Shown piece by piece: positions 40,475 through 50,062 of a DNA stretch of 64,000 nucleotides (the first letter of the stretch is position 1; each line of letters begins with the position of its first letter). The notes below the pieces were generated by a model that was given only the letters and a program-made list of their open reading frames with translations, had not been told where the DNA came from and ran no database searches. This stretch comes from Brasilonema sennae CENA114 (lineage in GTDB: Bacteria > Cyanobacteriota > Cyanobacteriia > Cyanobacteriales > Nostocaceae), in the NCBI RefSeq assembly GCF_006968745.1, contig NZ_CP030118.1, positions 2,492,654 through 2,556,653 on the forward strand. Direction: 5' to 3'. Position numbers and translations under genes: made by a program.

Positions 40475-40998
40475 AATTAAAATTGTGAGTTAGGACTTAA
40501 AAGTGTCTTTGGCAAAATGTTAGGAAAGGGTGAGAAACTGTAACTGAAAATCTGGAAATAACGCTGAAATTACTCCCGGAATTGTCCAAGTGTTTGTGGT
40601 ATCATTTAATTAGTGGCTTTATCCACATCCGATAGATACGCCTAATTAACTGTGAAGGTTAAAAAGCTCGTACTGGGGCTTGTGCGCCGCTAACAACAAT
40701 TGAATACTTTTTGAGTCTCGTACTGAGATTCGTTTCAGTATCTCTAACTGGGGATTAGTGGTCAAGGAACCAAAGCCACGGGGCAATGGAACCAAGCTGT
40801 AAAGCGCTTCTAATCGAGCGAACTTATACCGTGGAGTTGGGTCTTGTACAGATTTATCCATTTTTGGGGAGTTTTGTCTAGATTTTTAGAAGCGGTTAAA
40901 GGAGAAAGGAAAAAGGAAGATTTTTGCCTTTGACCCTTCCCCTTGACCCATCTTCTGCAAAGAAGTCTATTACCTCGTTCCCAGTCTGCGACTAGCAC
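40475..40998. other. Spacer between RND permease and adaptor genes
   Basis: About 520 bases, unusually long for this pair. A minus-strand frame at 40646-40861 (71 aa, MDKSVQDPTPRYKFARLEAL) and an overlapping one at 40810-40998 have no recognisable family; I do not call them genes. No terminator-like hairpin was noticed, so readthrough is possible. Confidence 0.4.
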
Positions 40999-42348
40999 TC
41001 AAATACCACTAACTGTCTTCACAGGCGCACCATCTTGCAACCCATCACCGCCACGCAGCACAATGGGTTGGCCGCCGCGTAAGGTGGGATGGTAAATTGC
41101 AACATTTTTACCCATATCAGCAACCATTTCTACTTGAATTTGCCTAGCTTTGCCATCAGCAACCGTAAAGACAAGCCACTGATTTTGGCGTCTTGTTACT
41201 GCATCGCGTGATATAACAAAGCTAGACCGATTCGAGGGCATATTCAGATTACCTGCGATCGCCATTCCCGGTAACAAACCTGGTGGCGGGTTGTTGATTT
41301 GGACGCGGACGCGCTGGCGACGAGAAGCAGCATCTGCTGAGGGAACGACAGCGGTGATGGTGGCTCGTTGTTTCCATTGCGGTAGGGCACGAGTCGTGAG
41401 ATCAATTGTCATGCCGGGATTAACTTGACTGCTCAATTCTTCGGGTAACTCCAAAAAAATATCGAAGCGATCGCCTGCTACTAAAGTCACAATTTGACCA
41501 GAACTTTGCACCAAATCACCGTTACTAATATGCCGAGTCTGCACCACACCCGCTTCGGATGCCACAATGCGAGTGCGCTGCTGTGCCAGTTCTGCTTGAG
41601 CTAGGGTGGCTCTAGCTGCTTCTACGTTTGCCCGTTGAGCGGCGATTTCTTCTCGAATCGGCCCAGCTTTGGCTTCAGCAAACTGGGCTTCAGCTTCTAA
41701 CCGTTCTCCCCGGATGTTATCCAATTGTGTTTGAGCTTCCACGAGTAATCTTTGAGACAGAGCACCTTGTTTAACAAGATCGCTGGTGCGCTTCAGGTTA
41801 TCTTGTGCTTCCAATTCTCTCGCCTTGGCAGATGTGACTGTTGCTTGACGTTGAGCAATAATTTCTGGACGAGTACCTACTTCTAAGCGTGCCAAATTGC
41901 TACGCTGTTGAGCTAGTTGTGCCCGTGCTTGGGAGATTGCTAATTGCTGATCGGAATCGTCTAGGATAGCAATCGGCATTCCTGCCTTGACGCGATCGCC
42001 CGATTGCACCAAGATTTTCTCAACAATCCCATTAGTTTGAGCGCGGAGTGTTGACTGCTGACTGGCTTCCACCTGTCCTAAAAGCTGTACACTTTTTGTA
42101 GCACTTCCAGTTGCCAGGGCGATCGTTTCAATCGCTTTTGGAGTTGGTGCTTTCTGCTGTTGGGCAACAGAGGGACGTGGTGCGCCACCAGGAGCGAGTA
42201 TTCGCCAAAGGATAATGCCACCAGTTGCCAGAAATAGGATCAGCAAACTCCAGAACCAGGGTTTACGAGAACGAGTAGGCGCTTCAGAGGGCGCAGAACT
42301 GTCTGACTGGGTTTCAACGATTGAAGCTTGGTCTCCAGAAATATCCAT
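40999..42348 (-). CDS. RND efflux periplasmic adaptor (membrane fusion protein)
   Basis: 449-aa adaptor anchored by an N-terminal helix (WFWSLLILFLATGGIILW, about 32-49). It shows the lipoyl/barrel-sandwich start (ILVQSGDRVKAGMPIAILDD), a long alpha-helical hairpin rich in Ala/Gln/Glu/Arg (about 140-255), then RIVASEAGVVQTRHISNGDL and a beta-barrel region. It bridges the permease at 37295-40474 to an outer-membrane channel. It is the first gene of this minus-strand pair. Confidence 0.9.
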   Translation of the reverse strand: MDISGDQASIVETQSDSSAPSEAPTRSRKPWFWSLLILFLATGGIILWRILAPGGAPRPSVAQQQKAPTPKAIETIALATGSATKSVQLLGQVEASQQSTLRAQTNGIVEKILVQSGDRVKAGMPIAILDDSDQQLAISQARAQLAQQRSNLARLEVGTRPEIIAQRQATVTSAKARELEAQDNLKRTSDLVKQGALSQRLLVEAQTQLDNIRGERLEAEAQFAEAKAGPIREEIAAQRANVEAARATLAQAELAQQRTRIVASEAGVVQTRHISNGDLVQSSGQIVTLVAGDRFDIFLELPEELSSQVNPGMTIDLTTRALPQWKQRATITAVVPSADAASRRQRVRVQINNPPPGLLPGMAIAGNLNMPSNRSSFVISRDAVTRRQNQWLVFTVADGKARQIQVEMVADMGKNVAIYHPTLRGGQPIVLRGGDGLQDGAPVKTVSGI

Positions 42349-42598
42349 AATGGTTGATGGTAGCTACTGAGAAGTTGAGGGTTAATTGTTAACGGTTGAC
42401 AGTGGACAATAAACCGTTAACTATGAATTTTTTAACTAAATTTAAAACTAGGTAACCTTTTTTATAGTTTATTGGACATTTATGACAAAAAAATGTCAGA
42501 TGTAATGACAGTAGACCAAAAAGTTCTGCGCTCGCTCTGTGATGGATACCTGTAAGCCCGATTATTGTTTAAAAAACGTATAGTACAGTGTAAATTCT

Positions 42599-43006
42599 CT
42601 AACTTGTAGTTGTTCGGGAAATTATTCGATTTCTCTCCCTTTGCGATGGCACGCAGTTCCCGCCCAAAGGGCATCGCGGGTTTTGAGAGGAATAATGCGG
42701 TTTAAATACAATATACGCGCAATGATCGCATCTACCGCCGACTTGTCCTAACAGCTTTGGCGACATGTTTTTTTCATCAAAGGTCACTTTATCGAAGGTT
42801 TTGGTATTTCCAGTATCTAGTTGCAATGCTACGGCTTTTGCCCCGATTAATTCGATTTGGGCCACGACTTTTGTAACTTCTTCAGCATTGCTATGGTAGG
42901 TCACAATAACATCGACCTCTTTTTTAGCAAGGTTCAAGGCAGTACTTTTGCCCAGTCCTCGGCTCGATCCACTTACTAGTGCAATTTTTGGGCTGTGATT
43001 AGTCAT
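42599..43006 (-). pseudogene. N-terminal remnant of a short-chain dehydrogenase
   Basis: The first 72 or so residues are a normal SDR beginning: IALVSGSSRGLGKSTALNLA (cofactor glycine motif) and VDVIVTYHSNAEEV. After about NTKTFDKVTF the sequence loses similarity, reads through repeat-like DNA (LGGNCVPSQRERN), and the catalytic Tyr-x3-Lys is absent. It is cut about 130 bases from the left end of the downstream IS. Confidence 0.75.
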
Positions 43007-44304
43007 TACCCGATCCTTTGAGTGTTTTGGGTTGATGTATGCATCTTATGAATAAGAGCAAGAGCTTTAAATACACAAACCTCGCTATTTATTGCCTAAT
43101 CCTCCAAATTAAGGTTCTGCAACTGGATAAAGATGCTCTACTCACATCTTGCACCTAACCGGGTAAACCCGCAAAAGGCAAATAAAGAGCGCAAAATATC
43201 ACAGTAGATGAATAGTGAATATTAAGTGTATAAAAGTGATTAATTGAAAAAAAATTAATCGCATTACTACATAGTTAGCTTCAAAAACAACAAGATACTG
43301 GGATGAAGCTGAAAGCTTCATCCCGGAGGGCGATTGCCGGAGGCGCAGCTAGCTTAACGCCAACTAGGAAATTGTTAGGTTTGCGAATGTAGGTCAAAAC
43401 ATGAGAGAAAGGGCCTAAAATATACTTCGTTTTCTTAAGCAAGAACAATGCTTGCCCACGCCCAAAAGCTAGTTTACACCCTCAAAGAGTTGATGCCGAC
43501 TTCGTACCAAAAAGATAATCTAGAAGCAATGCTGGGATTATTTTTGGAAGCACAAGGGCAACATGAACCCGAACACTGTCAAACTAAATCTCCGAGTGCA
43601 TTAAGTCGGTTTTTAAATATCAATCCTTGGTCAACAAGGGACATGATTCGCACAGTTCGTAACCACGTAGTGGAAACGGTTTTAAAGGTTTTCTCTGAAT
43701 GTGGCAAAGGACGTAAACCATTTTTACAGGTAATTATTGACCTAACGACTCTGGAAAAACGTGGTAAATTTAAAGACTTTGAGGATTTAATCTCAGTTTA
43801 TAACGGTAAGCGCGGGCTACATCTGGTGGTAGTTTATTTAGTTGTTGCAAACTGGCGCATACCTTGGAGTTTTCGTGTTTGGAGAGGTAAGGGTACTCTC
43901 TCACCCGCGCAGCTAGGGCTAAAGCTAGTCAGGCGTTTACCCAAATCTTTAACTGAACACTTTCAGGTAATGATTTTAGCAGATACAGCTTTTGGAAGTG
44001 TGGAATTCCTCCACGGTATACGCAAGCTTAAATATCATGCAATTACAGGTGTAGCCATTAACCGTAAGTTAATTGATGGAAGGGTTTTAAGGCATCTGCG
44101 TAAAGCTCGCCGCTTGGGTTGCTTCCCCCGGCAGACTTTACATAAACAGGGACAACAAGTACGCTTAGTTGGTTTGAAGCTAACCGTTACTGTTTGTTGG
44201 TACTAACTTAAACGGGATAAAGGCAAGCTCGAAAAACGCTTCGTTTTGTCTACTAGACCCCTCAAAGCGCGAGCCATATTAAATGGTGGGGAAAGCGTAG
44301 GTGG

Positions 44305-44429
44305 TTCGCCAGCGCGGTGGACGGAGAGAAATGCCTTGCGGGGGTTCCCCCCGTTGTGGCAATTTCGGGGTTCCCCGGCATAAAGCGACTGGCGTTAGCG
44401 CAGCGGAACCGGAGGTTCTCCCCGAAGGG
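44305..44429. repeat. Hairpin-repeat unit inserted in the transposase (1)
   Basis: 125-bp GC-rich insert placed exactly between codons for ...RRW and QIEGW. It ends GGAACCGGAGGTTCTCCCCG AAGGG, the same end as the second insert. It belongs to the dispersed repeat family seen at 45482 and 16770. Confidence 0.75.
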
Positions 44430-44483
44430 CAGATTGAGGGTTGGTTTAAAACAGCAAAACATCGGTTTGGATTACATCGCTTT

Positions 44484-44681
44484 GATGAGTCAGCGCTGCA
44501 CAGAGAAGTGCCTTGCGCGGGTTAAGCGCGTTGTGGCAACTAGCCCCGATAGGCGTAGCCGTGCCGTTAGGCATAGGGGGCGCTACGCAAACGGAGAGCG
44601 TTTCCCGACAGAGGCGACTGCGATCTATGCCTGCGGCACGCCATTCGGCTATCGCAGCGGAACCGGAGGTTCTCCCCGAAG
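44484..44681. repeat. Hairpin-repeat unit inserted in the transposase (2)
   Basis: 198-bp insert between codons for HRF and GQGTLLG of the transposase. It starts with the CAGCGCTG...GAAGTGCCTTGCGCGG type sequence and finishes with the same GGTTCTCCCCGAAGGG as insert 1. Confidence 0.75.
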
Positions 44682-44931
44682 GGTCAGGGTACTCTACTTG
44701 GTATGTATCGTTGGTTGCTACTTTCCCTCATTGCTTATATTTTGGCGCACTGGGCTTATTTATCAACCAACACTACAGATTTACCTGACTGGGGGAATCG
44801 CTCACAAATCGCACTTGAATTTATCTTCCCGCAAATACTTGTGTCTGTTCTTTTACTTCATATTGAGCGATTGATTCCTCTTGCACTTAGTTGCGGTTCT
44901 GACATCCATGTTTCCAGGTGCAAGATGTGAG

Positions 44932-45481
44932 GTTACAGTGTTTTGCCCAAAGTCTACCGGAAAATCGCTATCAACTGCGAGACTCTCGCATTAAACAGGC
45001 GATCGCTCTCAACCCTAGAACTTCTTTAATGTTTGCTAAAACTGGGTTAGAAAAGGTGCAAGTTCCGACTTTAATACTAGCATCATCTGGAGATAAAACC
45101 ACCCCAGCTTTAACTGAACAGGTTATTGGTTTTAACAAAATACCATCACCGAAATGGCTTATTGGTATTGTAGGATCTACCCACAGTAGTATTAAAGACC
45201 CTATTTCTACCGCACAACGAGAGGAGAAAAAACAGCCTTCTAGTGTTGGTGATGTTGAAGTCGTTGGTAAGCAAGCTACTGATATTCGTAAATATATGAA
45301 AGCTATTAGTTTGGCGTTTGCTTCACAAACAACTTCAGAAGCTAACCAATATAAAATCTTTCTCACACCAGAGTATGCCCAACATATTTCTACGAAATCG
45401 TTTCCGATTCGTTTAGTGACGGAAATTTCGCCTGATATTATGAAATTAGTCAACCAGGCTGTTGAGAACTATCAGCATTAA
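44932..45481 (+). pseudogene. C-terminal part of an alpha/beta hydrolase cut by the IS
   Basis: About 183 codons remain: RDSRIKQAIALNPRTSLMFA, VPTLILASSGDKTTPAL (catalytic Asp region) and GIVGSTHSSIKDP (catalytic His region). This matches the last third of cyanobacterial DUF1400-linked alpha/beta hydrolases. The N-terminal part with the nucleophile Ser is absent; the IS right end sits directly at the break. The missing 5' part is not found left of the IS, so a deletion accompanied the insertion. Confidence 0.75.
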
Positions 45482-45862
45482 CAATTCAAAATTCGTCTTG
45501 GAAAGTTTGCTCTGTCGGGAAACCAACGCCCTTCGGGGAGAACCTCCGGTTCCGCTGCGATAGCCGAATGGCGTGCCGCAGGCATAGATCGCAGTCGCCT
45601 CTGTCGGGAGACCCTCTCCGTTTGCGTAGCGCCCCCTATGCCTAACGGCACGGCTACGCCTATCGGGGCTAGTTGCCACAACGCGCTTAACCCGCGCAAG
45701 GCACTTCTGTGTGCAGCGCTGTCTCACCAGATACCTACGGAGGGAGACCCTCCTGCAGTACTGGCTCCTCCTGGCAACTTTCCGCAAAATTAGTCTTGGA
45801 AAGTTGGGCGGGACGGAAACCGACACCGCCCACTTTCCGCAAAATTCAAAATTTTGAATTGT
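45482..45862. repeat. Composite hairpin-repeat element (second copy)
   Basis: It starts CAATTCAAAATTCGTCTTGG AAAGTTTGC and ends with ACTTTCCGCAAAATTCAAAA and a perfect palindrome around AATTCAAAATTTTGAATT (45842-45859). Inside are several modules also found in the transposase inserts (for example AACCTCCGGTTCCGCTGCGA). The end pair matches the element in the cydA-cydB gap, in reverse orientation. Confidence 0.75.
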
Positions 45863-45894
45863 TAATTGGATCTGCCGTATTTTTGAAACTCCCT

Positions 45895-46848
45895 TTATCG
45901 GACAGTCTGCAACGCCAAATCTTGGAACATTGGGGTGCTGAGGTAACGTTCGCCAAAGGAAGGCTGAATCATCACAATTAAACGACCTGCGTTTCCTGGG
46001 CGTTTGGCGACTTGGATTGCAGCATATAAAGCAGCACCAGAGGAGATACCAGATAACAAACCTTCTTCTGTTGCTAAGCGTCGTCCATAGGCGATAGCCT
46101 GATCATCACTAACGCTTATCACTTCATCGACTAACTTCTTGTCGAGAACTTCGGGGATAAATCCGGCACCAATACCTTGAATTTTATGTGGTCCTGGTTT
46201 ACCTCCAGAAAGGACGGGACTGTTAGCTGGTTCTACGGCGATCGCCTGAAAACTGGGTTTACGCTCTTTGAGAACTTCTGCAACGCCAGTTATTGTTCCG
46301 CCAGTACCAACACCTGCAATCACAATATCCACTTCCCCATCGGTATCTGCCCAAATCTCCTCTGCTGTGGTTTCTCTGTGTATTTTGGGGTTAGCTGGGT
46401 TGCGGAATTGTTGCAACATATAAGCATTGGGAGTGCTAGCAACGATTTGTTCAGCTTTGGCAATAGCGCCTCGCATTCCTTCAAGTCCGGGTGTCAATTC
46501 CAAAGAAGCACCATATGCTCGTAGCATGGCGCGTCGTTCCAAACTCATTGTTTCGGGCATTGTCAAAACCAAACGGTAGCCACGCGCCGCCGCCACCATC
46601 GCCAGTCCAATTCCTGTATTACCAGAGGTAGGCTCAACCAGAATGCTTTTTCCTGGCTTAATGAGTCCCTCGTCCTCAGCCGTCTTTATCATGCTTGCAG
46701 CAATGCGATCTTTTACCGAAGCTGCTGGGTTCATTCCTTCTAACTTCACAACAATCCTGGCTATACACCCCTCAGCTTGAGGGATTTTGTTTAGCTGAAC
46801 TAAAGGAGTTCTTCCAACCAGTTCTGTTATGTCACGAGCAATCCGCAT
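45895..46848 (-). CDS. cysK: Cysteine synthase A (O-acetylserine sulfhydrylase)
   Basis: 317-aa PLP enzyme forming cysteine from O-acetylserine and sulfide. The Schiff-base Lys lies in [15 protein letters not shown]; the PLP phosphate loop is [10 protein letters not shown], the substrate loop [10 protein letters not shown], and [10 protein letters not shown] is the conserved region following. Length is normal. The start has a good TTAGGAG site. It is read away from an 830-base AT-rich spacer. Confidence 0.94.
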   Translation of the reverse strand: MRIARDITELVGRTPLVQLNKIPQAEGCIARIVVKLEGMNPAASVKDRIAASMIKTAEDEGLIKPGKSILVEPTSGNTGIGLAMVAAARGYRLVLTMPETMSLERRAMLRAYGASLELTPGLEGMRGAIAKAEQIVASTPNAYMLQQFRNPANPKIHRETTAEEIWADTDGEVDIVIAGVGTGGTITGVAEVLKERKPSFQAIAVEPANSPVLSGGKPGPHKIQGIGAGFIPEVLDKKLVDEVISVSDDQAIAYGRRLATEEGLLSGISSGAALYAAIQVAKRPGNAGRLIVMIQPSFGERYLSTPMFQDLALQTVR

Positions 46849-47679
46849 ATACTAAACTCCTAATATAGATACCTTTTAGTGGTGGGTCACAAGAAACTAA
46901 GCTGTAGCCAATCAGTGCATCAATAGTTATCTTGAAATTAAAAAAGTTACTCTACTTCATTTTAGATGATTTTAAGATAATTCTTAATCTTCTGTTATCT
47001 TTGAACAAAGTCAACAAATCGCAAATTTTTGATTTATTTTCATAATACTCAACTTTCTCTTAGCATAACAATACAATTTTTGAGTACAAGTTTTATTTTA
47101 CTAAAAATAGTGAAAAAAACTTATCTATCGCAAGCTCTATATATAGTTTTGATATTGAGTACACGAAAGCTAGAACCCCATTCTGTAAATACTAGTACCA
47201 CTACATGAAAAGTCTAGCACCTCTACCCCAAAATTTTTTTTGAACACTGATTAGATAAGAATGACAGGCTTTGAGTACAACCTTAATTAATTTAATAATC
47301 TTAATCCAGGGTGGATAAACTCTCTTGAGCAAAGACAACTGATATAAAAGATATAGGATTTACGCAGAGATTCCCCTCTACCCCCCAAACTTCTAGACGC
47401 GAGTCTAGGAATGAGGGGGGGCTTCTTAAACAATTCACGCATTCGCTGATTGAATCCGCAACAAAAGCAGTCAGACAGCGTTGTTCAAAGCAACGTGCCC
47501 ATGTCTCATTCCGCGCGTGCTGTAGGTATAGGGTGAATGAGAGTTTCTCATGCCTTAGGAACTGCTTTCGGAGTTGGGTGCTAGCAATTGGTCTATAACT
47601 TCAAAGAGTGTACATTCTTACATGCGCGGTAGCTTAGTCCTCAAACAGTTAGTACTTAACAGTTACTCATGATAGCTGA
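46849..47679. other. 830-bp AT-rich spacer
   Basis: No coding frame of note. It holds the cysK promoter on the left and the promoter of the 47680 gene on the right. A short hairpin CTAGACGCGAGTCTAG occurs at about 47393-47408 and a GC-richer repeat-like patch at 47465-47560. No riboswitch or RNA gene was recognised. Confidence 0.4.
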
Positions 47680-48105
47680 ATGAAATTTAGACTCGTTCAA
47701 TTACTCACAGTTTGTACAGTCACTTTAGTGGTGCTTTCTCCAGAGATATTAGTATTTAGTATGGTTTGGGAGCGCCATATGGAGCTAGCACAAACAAATA
47801 ATTCAACCTGTGAAGCGAATCATAATAGTACGAGTCAAGTTGGATTAGCTCTGCAAGAAGGTAAAAAATCCTATCAAGATAGCTCTTCTGTAGAATTTTC
47901 TGTCACAAACTTTGTCAAGCAATCTCTAAATCATAAAAAAACAGACAAAACTGTCAAATTCTTACAATGGTTCCTTTTATTATTTCCTATAATTCTTGGA
48001 CTACTTGTTTTTTTATATGACAGATATCTCATTTATCGTGCAGGTGTTTTTCAGCAACAAGTAGAAATGTTAGAAAGACTTTGGCAACAAGGAATTGAAC
48101 AATAA
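47680..48105 (+). CDS. Small two-span membrane protein
   Basis: 141-aa protein with an N-terminal hydrophobic segment (LLTVCTVTLVVLSPEILVF, about 8-27), an extracytoplasmic loop of about 60 residues rich in Asn/Ser, a second segment FLQWFLLLFPIILGLLVFLY (about 94-113), and a short charged tail with a coiled-coil-like heptad (VFQQQVEMLERLWQQGIEQ). No family recognised. It is the first of three closely spaced plus-strand genes, and its stop is seven bases before the next ATG. Confidence 0.6.
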   Translation: MKFRLVQLLTVCTVTLVVLSPEILVFSMVWERHMELAQTNNSTCEANHNSTSQVGLALQEGKKSYQDSSSVEFSVTNFVKQSLNHKKTDKTVKFLQWFLLLFPIILGLLVFLYDRYLIYRAGVFQQQVEMLERLWQQGIEQ

Positions 48106-48112
48106 ACCAACT

Positions 48113-48364
48113 ATGACAGAACAAAGAGAAAACTTATATTTCAGCCTCATTGACCAGCTACTTCGTTGTCCGAATGGTCAAGAACCAGAAGTTTTAGAAG
48201 CTAAGCCAGAATTGCTTGATGCTGGTTTGATACAGACAATGTTACAAGTTGCAAGTGGATTTGCACACAACAATAATCCAGATGGAGCTCAGTTTCTTAT
48301 CCATGTTGCACGTGAGTTATCTAAGGAACTGGGACTGTACCCTGATACTTCAGAAAAGGAGTAA
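48113..48364 (+). CDS. Stand-alone N-terminal module of CHAT proteins
   Basis: 83-aa helical protein beginning TEQRENLYFSLIDQLLRCPN and running to KELGLYPDTSEKE. It is clearly related to the first 70 or so residues of the CHAT-TPR protein encoded 2 kb downstream: the shared pattern is Y-x2-LI-x4-C-x2-G-x-EP-x-(I/V)-x3, then LIDARLVQIM against LLDAGLIQTM. In the larger protein this module precedes the TPR repeats, so here it may act as a free adaptor or competitor. The frame is open from a TTG at 48095, but ATG 48113 aligns with the CHAT start. Confidence 0.6.
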   Translation: MTEQRENLYFSLIDQLLRCPNGQEPEVLEAKPELLDAGLIQTMLQVASGFAHNNNPDGAQFLIHVARELSKELGLYPDTSEKE

Positions 48365-48367
48365 ATA

Positions 48368-48679
48368 ATGTTATTGACTGCAACGGACGCGGGACACATA
48401 GCGTTAGAATTCCTGATGGCCGAGTGGAATATTTCAGAAGAAGACAGACAATGGTTTGTCATTGTTAACTCTCGCCTAACTGGTGACAATTGGTACATTG
48501 TAGAACTTGCTATCGGAGGATTTCCTGATAGGTGGTATGTCCAAGTTTATGATACTGGAGCGTGTGACCCGAATTACACTTTTATTTCACCAATTCATGG
48601 TTCACACAGAGAGATTGACACGAATAATTTACCATTTATGGTAGAAGAGGTATTGTATTCGGAACGTAATGCTCGATAA
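48368..48679 (+). CDS. Hypothetical protein, 103 aa
   Basis: Starts four bases after the previous stop, with an AAGGAG ribosome site inside the end of that gene, so the two are coupled. Contains GHIALEFLMAEWNISEEDRQ, a Trp/Tyr-rich beta segment (NWYIVELAIGGFPDRWYVQV) and an acidic C-terminus. No signal peptide or membrane segment. Function unknown; operon membership with the CHAT-module protein suggests a shared role. Confidence 0.6.
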   Translation: MLLTATDAGHIALEFLMAEWNISEEDRQWFVIVNSRLTGDNWYIVELAIGGFPDRWYVQVYDTGACDPNYTFISPIHGSHREIDTNNLPFMVEEVLYSERNAR

Positions 48680-48800
48680 CAATGAGGATTACAAACTAAG
48701 CTCTTCAATCTAAAGTTGTGTTAAGACACAGAGAGCTATGGAAACAATACATGATTATTATGAGGTAAAAAACTACTCATTTTATCTGGTTTTATAATTA

Positions 48801-48839
48801 AAAGCGTAGAGTATATGATGTATACTCTACGCTTTTTTT
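48801..48839 (+). terminator. Rho-independent terminator
   Basis: A perfect stem GCGTAGAGTATA / TATACTCTACGC with loop TGATG (48804-48832), extended by flanking AAA/TTT and followed by a T-run, ends the three-gene unit starting at 47680. Confidence 0.85.
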
Positions 48840-48997
48840 ATTAGTTTTTCTTTAATGATATTAAAGGATAATTCATAACTTTTGTTATAAAAATCAACCC
48901 TTAATTTTATAATATTTTCGGATATTTATTCGCATAAATATAGTCAAATTATGTTATATTAAATAATGTGACAATCCTTACATAATGATAGTATTTC

Positions 48998-49333
48998 ATG
49001 ATTAGTGAAGACATCCTAGCACAAGAATTCATGAGGGTCGTCACTCACTATTACCCAAAAGTCGGAGAATCACTAGACGGCTGTTATGTGAAAGTTATCT
49101 CCTCTTACTGGGGACGACCTCCTAAACGCTTGCGATACATAGGAATTTATTGCTCTGAAAAAATGATGCCCCATGTGCAAACTCACAAAGAAATTTTGCG
49201 AGAACTAGCAGAAAATATGGGACTCGTTCAGGTAGTTTTCCTCAACGCAACGCGACTATTGCGCGATCCTATGTCGAATGTCAAGCGAATACATCCACGT
49301 TTGTGGTTGGATTTGCATTGGCTGACAACATAG
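48998..49333 (+). CDS. Hypothetical protein, 111 aa
   Basis: Compact protein beginning MISEDILAQEFMRVVTHYYP, with a basic region SSYWGRPPKRLRYIGIYCSE and a C-terminal NATRLLRDPMSNVKRIHPRL. Likely soluble and possibly nucleic-acid binding from its basic charge, but no family is recognised. It is the first gene of a second small unit; the next gene begins 57 bases on. Confidence 0.55.
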   Translation: MISEDILAQEFMRVVTHYYPKVGESLDGCYVKVISSYWGRPPKRLRYIGIYCSEKMMPHVQTHKEILRELAENMGLVQVVFLNATRLLRDPMSNVKRIHPRLWLDLHWLTT

Positions 49334-49389
49334 CAGTAATCGTAAACCCAACTTCCTCCAAACCCACCTTGCAACCTGAAGGGGTTCCT

Positions 49390-49761
49390 ATGAAAAATAA
49401 ATCCTTCCTTCCTCCAGAGGATTTACCTTCAACAGAAGCGACGCACCTTGACAAAATATTGCGATCGCAACTCGAACATTCCACTGGCAGATGCTTTTTT
49501 GAAGCTTGTGATCAGATTACACGAGCATTATTGTCTAACTGTCAGTGGTATATTACGACAGATGGTGGCTACCTCATGCTAGTCATTGATTGTCCTGACA
49601 TCGTCAGTTACTGGCATATAGTCAGCAATATTGCACCCATTGGAAATAGGCTAGAACGGTTTGCCAGTAGCGCTAGAATCCGCGTTTATCCTCCATTTGG
49701 TAAGGGAACGCCGTTTGAAATTAGCGTGAATGAAATATCGGCTTATCGGGACTGGTTATAA
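49390..49761 (+). CDS. Hypothetical protein, 123 aa
   Basis: Begins MKNKSFLPPEDLPSTEATHL after a GAAGGGG ribosome site; an upstream GTG (49303) would overlap the previous gene and is less likely. The mid region STGRCFFEACDQITRALLSN and the Trp/Tyr-rich QWYITTDGGYLMLVIDCPD resemble the style of the 103-aa protein at 48368, but no family could be assigned. Ends EISVNEISAYRDWL. Confidence 0.55.
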   Translation: MKNKSFLPPEDLPSTEATHLDKILRSQLEHSTGRCFFEACDQITRALLSNCQWYITTDGGYLMLVIDCPDIVSYWHIVSNIAPIGNRLERFASSARIRVYPPFGKGTPFEISVNEISAYRDWL

Positions 49762-49817
49762 CACTCAACAGTGATCACTTATCAGGTTAGATAAATGTGA
49801 AACCACTGATAAACAAT

Positions 49818-49895
49818 GGACACTCACCTCAGGGGTTCTCTCTCGTTGAGGTAAGTGTCCTCCAGATGTACGCAGATACAAATCTGCGTACATCT
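49818..49895 (+). terminator. Two consecutive strong hairpins
   Basis: A stem GGACACTCACCTCA / TGAGGTAAGTGTCC (49818-49860) is followed at once by a perfect 14-bp stem AGATGTACGCAGAT / ATCTGCGTACATCT with loop ACAA (49864-49895). Together they likely end the small-gene transcript. Confidence 0.65.
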
Positions 49896-50062
49896 TGTAT
49901 TTATTAATACTTTTATTATAAATAAGCCTCTATAAATTACGCACTGTACAAAAAGACCGGATTATGATTGTGCGTGCTCGTCAGGGAAGCATTGTCTGTA
50001 TCTGGGGCTGAAAAGGACTGGTATGTAAAATGTTTTAGCTATTTACAATCCACGTTTCATCC
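49896..50062. other. Short spacer before the 59-bp repeat
   Basis: AT-rich, no coding signal; possible start of the leader of the CHAT transcript. Confidence 0.35.

Larger units (their letters stand above)
43448..44930 (+). pseudogene. DDE transposase of the IS4 superfamily, broken by repeats
   Basis: Residues 1-252 are readable and hold two catalytic Asp regions (LQVIIDLTTLEKRG and VMILADTAFGS). Lesions follow in order: a TAA at 44204-44206; a frameshift near 44270; an inserted repeat (44305-44429) between KWWGKRRW and QIEGWFKTAKHRFGLHRF (which carries the catalytic Glu); and a second inserted repeat (44484-44681) before GQGTLLGMYRWLLLSLIAYI. The original frame then runs to RCKM with its stop inside the right inverted repeat. 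No active enzyme is possible. Confidence 0.85.
43141..44931 (+). mobile_element. Insertion sequence of the IS4 superfamily, degenerate
   Basis: 1791-bp element bounded by perfect 16-bp terminal inverted repeats (CTCACATCTTGCACCT at 43141, AGGTGCAAGATGTGAG ending 44931). It contains one transposase, now broken. A hairpin (GGGATGAAGCT / AGCTTCATCCC, 43300-43324) starts about ten bases after the point where the solo copy at 32139 diverges, and may itself be an insertion. No target-site duplication is obvious. Its right end truncates an alpha/beta hydrolase gene. Confidence 0.85.

Noticed and set aside
40646..40861. 71-aa ORF between RND permease and adaptor
   Set aside because: No recognisable family, no ribosome site, and another frame overlaps it; left as spacer.
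44262..44874. Several ORFs of 66-185 aa around 44.3-44.9 kb
   Set aside because: They are read through the repeat inserts and the broken transposase; the real frame is the transposase one.
45446..45826. Minus-strand ORFs over the repeat block at 45.5-45.8 kb
   Set aside because: Same repeat modules as in the transposase inserts; no protein similarity seen.
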